Assembly (NCBI GenBank): GCA_018056245.1
Contig: JAGPFZ010000018.1
Coordinates: 1-41,655 of the forward strand
Direction: 5' to 3'
Source: Bacteroidales bacterium
Lineage (GTDB): Bacteria; Bacteroidota; Bacteroidia; Bacteroidales; VadinHA17
Length of the DNA stretch: 41,655 bases
The notes under the pieces were generated by a model. The model did not search any database. It worked only from the letters and a program-made list of their open reading frames with translations, and had not been told where the DNA came from. The position numbers were made by a program, and so were the translations under genes. Of this stretch, positions 1 to 8,026 are shown in pieces (within the stretch, counting starts at the first letter, position 1; the number at the start of each line of letters is the position of its first letter).

Positions 1-1
1 C

Positions 2-1021
2 AATAACAGAAAAAAAGCAGATTATATTTTAAATTCCATTAAAGCAGGGCTCAATGTTCTTGCCGATAAGCCTATGATTATTACTCCGGAGGATTTCCCT
101 AAACTTGAAGAAGCTTTCAGCATCGCCAACGAAAATGGTTTGTTGCTTTATGATATTATGACCGAAAGGTATGAGGTAACTACAATTCTGCAGAAAGAAC
201 TTTCAATGAAAAAAGAGATTTTCGGCGACCTTCTGGAAGGCACCCAAAAAGAACCGGCAGTGACAAAAGAAAGTGTCCATCATTTTTCCAAAATTGTATC
301 AGGCGTGCCTCTCTTACGTCCGGCATGGTTCTTCGATGTGGAACAACAAGGGGAAGGAATAGTGGATGTTACCACTCACCTCGTTGATCTGATACAATGG
401 GAATGCTTCCCTGAAGTAATCCTCAATAAGAACGACGTTAATATGACATGGGCAAGAAGATGGCCTACAATAATCACCAAAGAAGAATTCAAAGGGGTTA
501 CAGGCTTAGATGAATTTCCGGATTATCTGACGAAAGACATAAAAGACGGCAAGCTGAACGTGTTTTCAAACGGCGAAATGGTCTATAGCCTTAAAGGAAA
601 ATGGGCAAAGGTATCGGTAGAATGGCATTATAGTCCGCCGGAGGGCGGAGGCGATACTCATTTCTCAACTATGCGTGGTACCAACTGCAACCTTGTAATA
701 AGACAGACATCGGATGAAAAATTTATCCCGACTCTTTATATCGAAAATATTAAAGGGCCAATGGAAGAGTTTACTTTGAAACTTAAAAATGCAATTGCTT
801 CACTGCCTTACGATAGTATTACATTTGATAACCTCGATGGGAAGAGGCTCAGAATAAATATCCCCGACAAATATAGAGTTAGCCACGAAGAACATTTTGC
901 ACAGGTGATGGAAAAATTCCTTGAATACTTGAAAACAGGTTCACTTCCTGAGTGGGAAGTTGCAGGGATGATTACAAAGTACTACACTACCACAAGTGCG
1001 CTTAAGAAGGCGAAAGAATGA
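2..1021 (+). CDS. Gfo/Idh/MocA-type oxidoreductase, 3' part (5' end outside window)
   Basis: The reading frame is open from base 2, so the gene begins upstream. The first visible residues (NSIKAGLNVLADKPM, bases 32-76) match the conserved strand-turn of Gfo/Idh/MocA NAD(P)-dependent dehydrogenases (normally ..G.hvl.EKP..), which ends the first half of the Rossmann domain. The rest, about 315 residues, resembles the 'putative oxidoreductase C-terminal' domain seen in Bacteroidota, including a PPEGGGDTHFSTMRGT stretch near residue 190 counted from the Met at 74. I infer a soluble sugar- or polyol-type oxidoreductase; the substrate cannot be told. The Met at 74 lies inside the conserved motif and is not the start. 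The gene is convergent with ddl, 35 bases away, and I see no clear hairpin terminator between them. Confidence 0.75.
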   Translation, partial: NNRKKADYILNSIKAGLNVLADKPMIITPEDFPKLEEAFSIANENGLLLYDIMTERYEVTTILQKELSMKKEIFGDLLEGTQKEPAVTKESVHHFSKIVSGVPLLRPAWFFDVEQQGEGIVDVTTHLVDLIQWECFPEVILNKNDVNMTWARRWPTIITKEEFKGVTGLDEFPDYLTKDIKDGKLNVFSNGEMVYSLKGKWAKVSVEWHYSPPEGGGDTHFSTMRGTNCNLVIRQTSDEKFIPTLYIENIKGPMEEFTLKLKNAIASLPYDSITFDNLDGKRLRINIPDKYRVSHEEHFAQVMEKFLEYLKTGSLPEWEVAGMITKYYTTTSALKKAKE

Positions 1022-1056
1022 TTCCAGGTTAAAACAAACTCTTGAAGTTTTAAAAA

Positions 1057-2025
1057 TTAAAAAAGATCTTCGATTACCATCGAGTACAAATCTTCGAGCT
1101 CAATACCAGCGGCAGCCGCTTGTTTTGGTATGATACTTTCAGCACTCATACCGGGTACAGTGTTGATTTCAAGGAAAAGAGGTTTATCATTTACAATAAT
1201 GAAATCAACTCTTACAATGCCCTTACAACCAAGCAAATCGTTGATGGTCGAGCTTAACCGTTGCACTTCACCGGTAAGTTTTTCATCGAGCAGTGCAGGG
1301 GTGATTTCATCCGACTTACCAGGTGTATATTTCGATTCATAGTCGAAAAATTCATTTTTCGGTATAATTTCTGTAACCGGGAGAATGATCTTTTTTTCAC
1401 CTGTTTTGACAACCCCGCAGGCAACTTCGCGACCGTCCATAAATGATTCGACAAGTACCTCATTGCTTTCGGCAAATGCTTTTTCTATTGCAGGGATGAA
1501 TTCTTCTTCTTTTTTCACCTTAGATACTCCGAAACTCGAACCACTGTCGTTTGGCTTTACAAAACATGGGAGTCCTATTCTATCAAGAATAGTTCTGCTA
1601 TCAATTTTTTCGCCTTTTCGGATCAGATTGGAATTTGCCATTGGAATGCCATACTCTTTGAGATAAAGTTTTGTTGCATGCTTATTGAAAGTAAGAGCCG
1701 AACAAAAAGCGCTGCAGCTTGTATAAGGTATTTTCAACATATCAAAATAACCCTGCAGAAGACCGTTCTCGCCAGGTGTGCCATGAATTGCAATAAAAAC
1801 CGCGTCAAATCTTAACTTACGGTCGTCGAGCCTCAGCGAAAAATCATTTTTATCAATGCTGAAACAACGGCCCTTTGAATCTTCCCAATACCAGCTATCT
1901 CCTCTTATGATAATTATATAGGTATTATATCTCGAGGCCAGCGCTTTCCTTACTTCTGCAGCGCTATTTATAGATACGCCATATTCCGGCGAATCGCCGC
2001 CTGCCGCTATTCCAATAGTTCTCAT
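1057..2025 (-). CDS. ddl: D-alanine--D-alanine ligase
   Basis: Cytoplasmic ATP-grasp enzyme that joins two D-alanines for the end of the peptidoglycan stem peptide. At 322 residues it has the usual length. Visible family features are the N-terminal AGGDSPEYGVS (counterpart of GG.S.E..VS, with the glutamate kept), AIHGTPGENGLLQGYFDM (H-G..GE.G..QG), CFVKPNDSGSSFGVSKV for the ATP-grasp lysine and glycine-rich loop, RVDFI, and the C-terminal FLEINTVPGMSAESIIP, where E and N bind metal. Its product is used by the MurF half of the fusion at 19625-22117, and the D-alanine comes from the racemase half of that protein. In many Bacteroidales ddl sits next to rluD and a PASTA gene (from memory). Here a lemA-TPM-TPM block on the other strand separates them. 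Confidence 0.96.
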   Translation of the reverse strand: MRTIGIAAGGDSPEYGVSINSAAEVRKALASRYNTYIIIIRGDSWYWEDSKGRCFSIDKNDFSLRLDDRKLRFDAVFIAIHGTPGENGLLQGYFDMLKIPYTSCSAFCSALTFNKHATKLYLKEYGIPMANSNLIRKGEKIDSRTILDRIGLPCFVKPNDSGSSFGVSKVKKEEEFIPAIEKAFAESNEVLVESFMDGREVACGVVKTGEKKIILPVTEIIPKNEFFDYESKYTPGKSDEITPALLDEKLTGEVQRLSSTINDLLGCKGIVRVDFIIVNDKPLFLEINTVPGMSAESIIPKQAAAAGIELEDLYSMVIEDLF

Positions 2026-2045
2026 TAATTAGCTTTAAGTGGATA

Positions 2046-2075
2046 CAAATGTAAAAAGAATTGAAGTATATGAAA
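2046..2075 (-). promoter_or_regulatory. Probable Bacteroidota promoter of ddl
   Basis: Read on the minus strand, TACATTTG (2046-2053) fits the -7 consensus TAnnTTTG exactly. A TTTC at 2072-2075, 18 bases further upstream, is a one-off match to the -33 TTTG. Transcription would start near 2040, leaving a leader of roughly 15 bases before the ATG at 2025. Confidence 0.5.
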
Positions 2076-2216
2076 TATATCCAGTTCATAATTCACCGCT
2101 GACTGCCCTGATTTATACAGAATTAATCGAATATTCGTTGCTAATATCTTTTTGTCTGGTAATCTGAATGTTATCTGAATAATATAAGACAATATAAATA
2201 GCGGGAAAACAGATGA

Positions 2217-2246
2217 TTGGAAATCTGGAGTTTTATTCTACTTTTG
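2217..2246 (+). promoter_or_regulatory. Bacteroidota promoter of the lemA-TPM operon
   Basis: TTG at 2217-2219 and TACTTTTG at 2239-2246 are separated by 19 bases. This matches the Bacteroidota primary-sigma consensus (TTTG, 19-21 bases, TAnnTTTG) very well. Transcription would start near 2252, about 17 bases before the lemA ATG. It is the clearest promoter in the window. Confidence 0.75.
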
Positions 2247-2268
2247 CAATGAATTTAAATTTATTGCA

Positions 2269-2871
2269 ATGAAAAAAGGCTGTATAGTTGGACTTATAAT
2301 AGGTTCAGTTTTTGTGTTGTTTATTCTTATTGCTCTGCTATGGGGTATTAAAGTTTACAACACTCTTGTTTCCATGAACGAGGCTGTTACAAGCCAGTGG
2401 GGCAATGTAGAAGCACAATACCAGCGCCGTATGGATTTGATACCAAACTTTGTAAACACTGTAAAAGGTGCCGCCAATTTTGAACAGCAGACACTTAATC
2501 AAGTTATTGAAGCGAGATCAAAAGCCTCATCCGTAACGATCGATCCTTCTAATCTGAGTGAAGAAGCTATTGCAAGGTTTCAGGAGGCACAGGGAGAAGT
2601 AAGCTCAGCTTTAAACCGGCTAATGGTAGTTGTAGAGCGGTATCCTGATATAAAGGCAACACAGAACTTTAGAGATCTACAAGTTGAACTCGAAGGCACT
2701 GAAAACAGAATTGCCGTTGAGAGACGGAAATTCAACGAAGTTGTGCAGGCCTATAATGCTTACCTGAAAAAATTCCCTCAAAATATAATTGCCAACATGT
2801 TTGGATTTCGACCGAAAGGTTACTTCGAATCGGCAGAGGGTGCTGAAAAGGCACCTGAAGTAAAATTTTAA
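2269..2871 (+). CDS. lemA: LemA family protein
   Basis: 200 residues with one N-terminal membrane anchor (about residues 5-27, hydrophobic VGLIIGSVFVLFILIALLWG) followed by a long helical domain. The LemA signature is clear: YNTLVSMNEAVTSQWGNVE, then YQRRMDLIPNFVNTVKG, and near the C-terminus FNEVVQAYNAYLKKFP. LemA proteins form helical bundles facing away from the cytoplasm; their molecular job is not established. It is the first gene of an operon with two TPM-domain genes, an association common in bacteria. The ATG lies 17 bases after the predicted transcription start. An in-frame ATG further back is not present. Confidence 0.93.
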   Translation: MKKGCIVGLIIGSVFVLFILIALLWGIKVYNTLVSMNEAVTSQWGNVEAQYQRRMDLIPNFVNTVKGAANFEQQTLNQVIEARSKASSVTIDPSNLSEEAIARFQEAQGEVSSALNRLMVVVERYPDIKATQNFRDLQVELEGTENRIAVERRKFNEVVQAYNAYLKKFPQNIIANMFGFRPKGYFESAEGAEKAPEVKF

Positions 2872-2885
2872 TACTGGCAATTGTG

Positions 2886-3344
2886 ATGAAAGCTTCATCG
2901 TTTTTCACAAAGAGCGAAAAGAATGCCATCCTTGAAGCTATAAAGGAAGCTGAGAAGAATACATCGGGCGAGATAAGAGTTCATATAGAAACTCATTGCA
3001 AAGAAGATGTTCTTGACAGGGCTGTATGGATATTTAAGAAGCTCGGGATGGATAAAACACGCGAAAGAAACGGAGTGCTTTTTTACCTTGCAGTAAAAGA
3101 CAGGAAATTCGCCATAATAGGCGATGCAGGAATAAACTCGAAAGTACCTGAAGGCTTCTGGAACCAGATAAAGGAAATAATGGAAAAGAATTTCAAGGAA
3201 GGCCGTTTTGCCGAAGGCCTCTCGGAAGGTATCAGAATGGCAGGAGAGAAGCTTAAAGAATATTTTCCCTACAGTAAGGACGATATAAATGAACTTAGTA
3301 ACGAAATATCTTTTGATAAGACAGAAATAAAGAAGGAGAAATGA
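2886..3344 (+). CDS. TPM-domain protein, cytoplasmic form
   Basis: About 152 residues. It lacks a signal peptide and starts directly with FFTKSEKNAILEAIKEAEKNTSGEIRVHIE, the N-terminal helix and first strand of a TPM (TLP18.3/Psb32/MOLO-1) domain. Further matches are ERNGVLFYLAVKDRKFAIIGD (strand pair) and GFWNQIKEIMEKNFKEGRFAEGL. The domain ends near residue 125 and a charged lysine-rich tail follows. TPM domains have been proposed as phosphatases in one plant protein, but the bacterial function is unknown. A GTG lies just before the ATG chosen here at 2886. It follows lemA by 14 bases and overlaps the next gene by 4 bases (ATGA), so the three genes should be translationally linked. Confidence 0.85.
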   Translation: MKASSFFTKSEKNAILEAIKEAEKNTSGEIRVHIETHCKEDVLDRAVWIFKKLGMDKTRERNGVLFYLAVKDRKFAIIGDAGINSKVPEGFWNQIKEIMEKNFKEGRFAEGLSEGIRMAGEKLKEYFPYSKDDINELSNEISFDKTEIKKEK

Positions 3345-4156
3345 AAGTTTTCAATATAAAACATATCTTATCTTTTTTAATTATTGGGTTTCTCCTTCAA
3401 TGTGCTGTTTTTCCACAGGATATACCGGATAGACCCTATCCTCCAAGGCTCGTAAATGATTTTGCTGGTTTTTTGAAAAGAAGTGAAGCTGAGGCACTTG
3501 AGAGAAAACTTGTTGCATTCAACGATTCCACTTCCACTCAGATTGCAATTGTAATAGTGAAAGACCTGGCAGGTTATGCTCCTTCCGATTATGCCCAGAG
3601 GCTTGGAGAGAAATGGGGTGTTGGTCAGAAAGGATTGAACAACGGCATTGTAATTCTGATAAAGCCTAAAACTGCCGATTCACGTGGTGAAGTGTTCATT
3701 GCTCCAGGTTACGGCCTTGAAGGTGTAATTCCCGATCTCGTATGTGCTGATATTATTGATAATGAAATACTACCGGCATTCAACAGGGGGGAATATTACC
3801 TCGGCCTCGACCGCGCAACGGATATCCTTATGTCGCTTGCTTCCGGTGAATTTTCGGCCGACCAATACATGAAAAAAACAGGCAGAAAGTCCGAATCTTT
3901 TTCGGCTGGAGCAATAATATTCTTGATAATAATATTTTTTCTGTTGTTTCATTCAGGCCATTCAAATTATAATGATATCTCGACTCGGCGAAGTGGTTTA
4001 CCTTTATGGTTGTGGCTTTCTATGATGGGCTCCGGAGGAAGGTCGCGTCGCGGAAGCTGGGGCGGTTTTTCGGGAGGAGGAGGCTTTGGAGGCGGCGGCT
4101 TCGGAGGCTTTGGCGGCGGTAGTTTCGGCGGAGGTGGAGCAGGAGGGAGCTGGTGA
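3341..4156 (+). CDS. TPM-domain protein, exported and membrane anchored (YgcG type)
   Basis: 271 residues. A signal peptide (about 1-25) is followed by the TPM domain (about 32-170: RLVNDFAGFLKRSEAEALE, STQIAIVIVKDL, GLNNGIVILIKP, EVFIAPGYGLEGVIPD). A transmembrane helix lies near residues 190-205 (AGAIIFLIIIFFLLF), then a positively charged segment and a glycine/serine/phenylalanine-rich tail ending in GGAGGSW. This domain order is typical of YgcG-like proteins, with the TPM domain outside the cytoplasmic membrane. Start and stop of neighbouring genes overlap (ATGA). The tail consists of simple GGN/TTY repeats and may be hard to assemble. Function beyond the domain name is unknown. Confidence 0.9.
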   Translation: MKVFNIKHILSFLIIGFLLQCAVFPQDIPDRPYPPRLVNDFAGFLKRSEAEALERKLVAFNDSTSTQIAIVIVKDLAGYAPSDYAQRLGEKWGVGQKGLNNGIVILIKPKTADSRGEVFIAPGYGLEGVIPDLVCADIIDNEILPAFNRGEYYLGLDRATDILMSLASGEFSADQYMKKTGRKSESFSAGAIIFLIIIFFLLFHSGHSNYNDISTRRSGLPLWLWLSMMGSGGRSRRGSWGGFSGGGGFGGGGFGGFGGGSFGGGGAGGSW

Positions 4157-4160
4157 AAAT

Positions 4161-4230
4161 TTCATACTTCTCACTTCATCATTCTTTGCTCGATGTTCGA
4201 TATTCCACATTCCTTGTTCATTATTCACTC
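4161..4230. repeat. Imperfect heptanucleotide TTCnnnn array, 10 units
   Basis: Ten consecutive 7-base units, nine starting TTC and one CTC: TTCATAC, TTCTCAC, TTCATCA, TTCTTTG, CTCGATG, TTCGATA, TTCCACA, TTCCTTG, TTCATTA, TTCACTC. The array fills the gap between the convergent TPM gene and rluD; the rluD stop codon (4225-4227) lies in the last unit. A similar array occurs at 9224-9279. Confidence 0.75.
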
Positions 4231-5253
4231 TCCTCTTCCTACAGTGTACTCTCTCCATCTTTCTATAACATTTTTCATATCGTCGGGCAACTCTGAATCG
4301 AACGTCATCCTTTCCCCTGTGGAAGGATGGTCGAACGAAAGTGTCTTCGCATGAAGTGCCTGACGTGGAAGAATCTCAAAACATTTACTGACGAATTGCC
4401 GGTACCTGGCGAAGGTTGTACCGCGAAGTATTTTATCCCCTCCATATTCATTATCATTAAACAATGGATGTTTTATATAACTGAAATGTGCTCTTATCTG
4501 ATGAGTGCGTCCGGTTTCAAGCCGGCACTCAACCAGCGACACATAGCTGAAGCTTTCGATAACTCTGTAATGCGTTACAGCCGGTTTGCCATGGCTCCCG
4601 TCGGGGAAAACCTGCATTATCTTCCGGTCTTTCAGATTCCTTCCGATATGACCTGTTATTGTTCCTTCGCATGGATTCGGTATACCCCATACGAGAGCAT
4701 TGTATATCCTGCCTGTTTTATGGTTAAAGAACTGGCGCGCGAGCTTATTCTGAGCAAATTCATTTTTGGCTACAACAAGGATGCCTGAAGTGTTCTTATC
4801 GAGCCGGTGGACAAGACCCGGACGTAGCTCCCCTGTCCTGAAAAGAGGCAGGTCCTTGAAATGCCATGCCAGAGCATTGACAAGGGTGCCGGTATAATTT
4901 CCGTATGCAGGATGGACAACTATACCTGCTTCCTTATTTATAACAATAACGTCGTCATCTTCGTATAATATATTTATGGGGATATCTTCAGGAATAAGCT
5001 CGATATCTCTCGGAGGCACAGGCAAAAGAATTTGAATGATATCGCCGGGTTTAACCCTGTAATTAGGTTTTACGGGTTTTCCTTTTACAGCTATATTTCC
5101 CGCAAGAGCGGCATTTTGAATCCTTGTCCGGGATGTGTTTTCTATTCTTGCCGAAAGATATTTGTCTATTCTTAACGGTGATTGCCCTGAATCAACGGTA
5201 AAACGATAATGTTCATAAAGATCCTGTTGTTCTGTCAGTTCTTCTTCGCTCAT
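4225..5253 (-). CDS. rluD: RluA-family 23S rRNA pseudouridine synthase (RluD-like)
   Basis: 342 residues from the ATG at 5253. An S4 RNA-binding domain (about residues 25-80, RIDKYLSARIENTSRTRIQ, RVKPGD) precedes the RluA catalytic domain. The hallmark GLVHRLDKNTSGILVV carries the catalytic aspartate (about D152), followed by RTHQIRAHF near the C-terminus. The enzyme isomerises uridines in large-subunit rRNA; the S4 plus RluA layout favours RluD (helix 69) over RluC, but the target cannot be proven here. The frame stays open to 5310, inside the upstream T9SS gene, but homologues start near the MSEEELTEQ residues and that ATG lies 7 bases after the previous stop, so I prefer 5253. Confidence 0.9.
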   Translation of the reverse strand: MSEEELTEQQDLYEHYRFTVDSGQSPLRIDKYLSARIENTSRTRIQNAALAGNIAVKGKPVKPNYRVKPGDIIQILLPVPPRDIELIPEDIPINILYEDDDVIVINKEAGIVVHPAYGNYTGTLVNALAWHFKDLPLFRTGELRPGLVHRLDKNTSGILVVAKNEFAQNKLARQFFNHKTGRIYNALVWGIPNPCEGTITGHIGRNLKDRKIMQVFPDGSHGKPAVTHYRVIESFSYVSLVECRLETGRTHQIRAHFSYIKHPLFNDNEYGGDKILRGTTFARYRQFVSKCFEILPRQALHAKTLSFDHPSTGERMTFDSELPDDMKNVIERWREYTVGRGE

Positions 5254-5260
5254 AACCGGT

Positions 5261-7111
5261 TTATCTTGAAACAATAAACTTTGCAACCCCAGTCTGTTTA
5301 TTGCCGGCATTGATAATCAGAAAGTAAATCCCGGCCGGCAGTGATGAGATATCTATTCTTTCGTTATAATTTTCTCTTATGACAGTCTTTCCCTGAAGGT
5401 CTATTATCGTCACCATTGACCCTGCAAGGGGGAAGAAATCTCCAGCTTCGATATATAAATAGTCCATAGCAGGGTTTGGCCGTATTTTTATTGTATTATT
5501 ATTGAATCGCACCGTCCCGACAGCGGTTGGTTTTATCGGCGGACCGAAAACAGGTCTTATCATAATTGTACCTGCCGCCTGCGAAACATTCCATTCTCCG
5601 TTCAACCAGTATAACTGCCGTCCTTTATGAGGAGTGTTCAGGTCAATTCCTGCGTTGAGAAAAGTTTCAGACCTTTGCTTCCATCCAATAAAATATTCAC
5701 CGGTTATTTCCAGTGGAGTGGTAAGATAGTAAGTATAAAACCCGTTTATATCTTCTCCTGGTTGGACAAGCATTTCCTCCTGAGTATAAATAATATCCCC
5801 TGGTTTCCCATTGTCATTGTTCCATATCATAAGATCGAAAGCTCGCTGATTTGCATTCTCATAACTATCGTTAAAACATATTTTAATTGCCCTGAGTGTG
5901 TCAGGCATGAACGATTTGTACTTGTATGCCAGCATTGCATTGCGAGAACCAAGACCGTTAATCCCGTATCCTCCTTCGGCTGTACCGTCGTCATAGGCAA
6001 AATCTCTTCCGAAGAGCTGGTAATATATTATTGTGTCGTTCTGTTTTCTATCGAATACATCGGTGATAAGGCTACATTTGATCCTGAAAAGTGCTGAATC
6101 GGTTCCGGTTGAGTTGAATGTATATATTAGAGCAATGTTGTCCCTGACGTCAGAGCATGAATCAATGTTGACCGCTCCTGCTGAAAACTGTTCTGTATCA
6201 TTCTGCCAGATATCAGTTATTTCAAAGTTGCGGGTAACATTTCTTTTAATGGTGTCATTATTTCTGTAACTGATCGTTATAAATTCTCCCATTTCCGAAA
6301 GAAAAACCTTTCTGAATTGTTTCCAAGGCATTTGTTCGAATGTTTTCAGGACTGACCTTATAGGGAGCGTAAAAGCGACATCGGCAGGTATCGTGTCAGC
6401 ACTGTTGCGGTTTTTGTCGAGCAATATGTAATCTATGTTCCACTGGTCGCAGTTCCCGGCTATTGATGGGTCGGAATAAACTGAACTAAGTGAGACATAG
6501 TTAATAAATCTGAATCTGAATCCTTTCTTGAGAAATATCGGATTATCAATTTTGATAATAACAGCCTTGAACTTGTCGTAAGATGTTAATGGAGCCTTCC
6601 ATATTGAATGCCACTTCTGTTCATCCGATGCCCAGAACTGAAGAACAAGACTGTCTTTTTCTTCGGGAAGGTCGGCTATTCCGCCAGGTTCATAAAAAAA
6701 ACTAAGGCAAATACTATCGGTAGGGTTGTATGCAAGATTAATAGGATTGGAAGTAAGCCTGTCGGCTTCAAATACATAAGATGAAGCCGTCTCATATAGT
6801 TTACCACAGTTGTCGAGCGCATCAAAAGTGGCAAAGCCTGCAGATATCTGCTTTATAGAAAAAGTATTGTTTATAAATGCAAAATCGTCCTGCCAGCGAC
6901 AGGAGTCAGGGAAAATATTGCTGTCGGAGAAATCATCGAAAAAAGGAATTTCAAGAGTATCGGTGTGCATTTTACCTTTCGTGGATTCCGATTCAGGTTT
7001 CTGCCTGCTTATTTGAATATTTTTAAAAAGGCCTGTTACAACTTCCTGGGCAGGTAAAAAATAGTTGCCGATAATGAAAAATAAAGTGAACAGGAAGCTC
7101 TTTTTGTACAT
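5261..7111 (-). CDS. Secreted T9SS cargo protein of unknown function
   Basis: 616 residues. A signal peptide (about 1-21, SFLFTLFFIIGNYFLPAQ) is followed by a large extracellular region and a C-terminal type A T9SS sorting domain (about the last 75 residues: IRPNPAMDYLYIEAGD, VTIIDLQGKTV, IDISSLPAGIYFLII, KFIVSR). The sorting domain directs passage through the outer membrane and cell-surface attachment. The central region has lectin- or jelly-roll-like features (FFDDFSDS near residue 57, DQWNIDYILLDKNR near 220, DDGTAEGGYGINGLG near 380, the last common in T9SS cargo). I recognise no catalytic site. It sits between the PASTA gene and rluD on one strand with small gaps, an odd partner for an rRNA modification gene. 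A cell-surface adhesive or structural role is a guess. Confidence 0.88.
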   Translation of the reverse strand: MYKKSFLFTLFFIIGNYFLPAQEVVTGLFKNIQISRQKPESESTKGKMHTDTLEIPFFDDFSDSNIFPDSCRWQDDFAFINNTFSIKQISAGFATFDALDNCGKLYETASSYVFEADRLTSNPINLAYNPTDSICLSFFYEPGGIADLPEEKDSLVLQFWASDEQKWHSIWKAPLTSYDKFKAVIIKIDNPIFLKKGFRFRFINYVSLSSVYSDPSIAGNCDQWNIDYILLDKNRNSADTIPADVAFTLPIRSVLKTFEQMPWKQFRKVFLSEMGEFITISYRNNDTIKRNVTRNFEITDIWQNDTEQFSAGAVNIDSCSDVRDNIALIYTFNSTGTDSALFRIKCSLITDVFDRKQNDTIIYYQLFGRDFAYDDGTAEGGYGINGLGSRNAMLAYKYKSFMPDTLRAIKICFNDSYENANQRAFDLMIWNNDNGKPGDIIYTQEEMLVQPGEDINGFYTYYLTTPLEITGEYFIGWKQRSETFLNAGIDLNTPHKGRQLYWLNGEWNVSQAAGTIMIRPVFGPPIKPTAVGTVRFNNNTIKIRPNPAMDYLYIEAGDFFPLAGSMVTIIDLQGKTVIRENYNERIDISSLPAGIYFLIINAGNKQTGVAKFIVSR

Positions 7112-7132
7112 AGAAAAATGAAATTATCTCAT

Positions 7133-7972
7133 TTATTGCAGAAAACTGACGCCCAATGTATCTGATATACTAAAAAGTGTCGAATCTACCGGAAGCTTCG
7201 AAGAATCTGTTGTAAGCCAGATGTACACTGCTGAGCCAAGTTGAAGTGTTACATTTTCTTTATATTCAGGATTTTGCTTGAACACAAATGCCGATGTCGA
7301 ATCTTCTTTGCTGGTTACGGTGTTGTCATAAATGTATGTTCCGATATTAAGAGAAGCTTCTTGTACGGTTCTTCTTGCCTGCTCATAAGTAAGACCAATA
7401 AGGTTTGGGACAGGAGTCCTTTCATTACTGAGTCCTTTTCCAAGCACCAGATCAATTACCGCACCTTTCTGGATAGAATCGCCTTTATGCAGCTCATGTC
7501 CGTTATGTAGTTGTTTGAGCACAACATCTACCGACAGGTCCGGAACATAATACAACTGACCTGGTTCAAGCCCGGCTGTTTGGAGAACAGCAAGTGCCTG
7601 TCGTTTTGGAAGACCAACAAGGTCAGGTACTTCAACCATCTCTGGATTAAATGCATTGATTGTCAGAACTATACGCCTCCCTTTTTTAACCTTATAACCA
7701 GGTTTAGGATTCTGTTCTGCAATGCATCCTTTTGGGACAGTATTTGTATAAACCGAGTCAATAATCTGATAGCGAAGTTTATGTTTTTTTGCAAGAGAAG
7801 CTGTCTGTTCAATGGTTAATCCACGAAAGTCTGGTACAGGCCGCGCTTGCCCATGACGGGTATAAATATTAAGCCATAAAAGAAATATAATAAGCAAACC
7901 GACTAAAATAGAAAAAGCAATTGCCAGATTTTTAAAAAAAATTTTACTTAGAAGGAACTTCTTTAAACTCAT
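7133..7972 (-). CDS. PASTA-domain membrane protein without kinase domain
   Basis: 279 residues: short cytoplasmic N-terminus, one transmembrane helix (about 15-35, AIAFSILVGLLIIFLLWLNIY), then three PASTA domains (about 43-108, 112-178, 187-256), each starting with V/TPxxxGLxxxxA: VPDFRGLTIEQTAS, VPDLVGLPKRQALAV, VPNLIGLTYEQARRT. PASTA domains of Gram-positive kinases and of penicillin-binding proteins bind peptidoglycan fragments. Here no kinase or transpeptidase is attached, so it may sense or tether to cell wall; this is inference. It follows mqnE by 54 bases and precedes the T9SS gene by 21 bases. Such free-standing PASTA proteins next to rluD/ddl are usual in Bacteroidales as far as I recall. 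Confidence 0.9.
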   Translation of the reverse strand: MSLKKFLLSKIFFKNLAIAFSILVGLLIIFLLWLNIYTRHGQARPVPDFRGLTIEQTASLAKKHKLRYQIIDSVYTNTVPKGCIAEQNPKPGYKVKKGRRIVLTINAFNPEMVEVPDLVGLPKRQALAVLQTAGLEPGQLYYVPDLSVDVVLKQLHNGHELHKGDSIQKGAVIDLVLGKGLSNERTPVPNLIGLTYEQARRTVQEASLNIGTYIYDNTVTSKEDSTSAFVFKQNPEYKENVTLQLGSAVYIWLTTDSSKLPVDSTLFSISDTLGVSFLQ

Positions 7973-8026
7973 AAAATTGTCTCAAATAATAATTATAACG
8001 ACTAAGCAAAGATAAAATTATTTATA

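Noticed and set aside
4004-4258. Minus-strand frame opposite the glycine-rich tail of the TPM gene
   Set aside because: It is the reverse reading of a GGN-repeat coding tail; alanine/serine-rich output is expected from that.
5254-5310. Extended N-terminus of rluD from an ATG inside the T9SS gene
   Set aside because: It would overlap the sorting-domain codons, and the extra residues do not look like RluD-type proteins.
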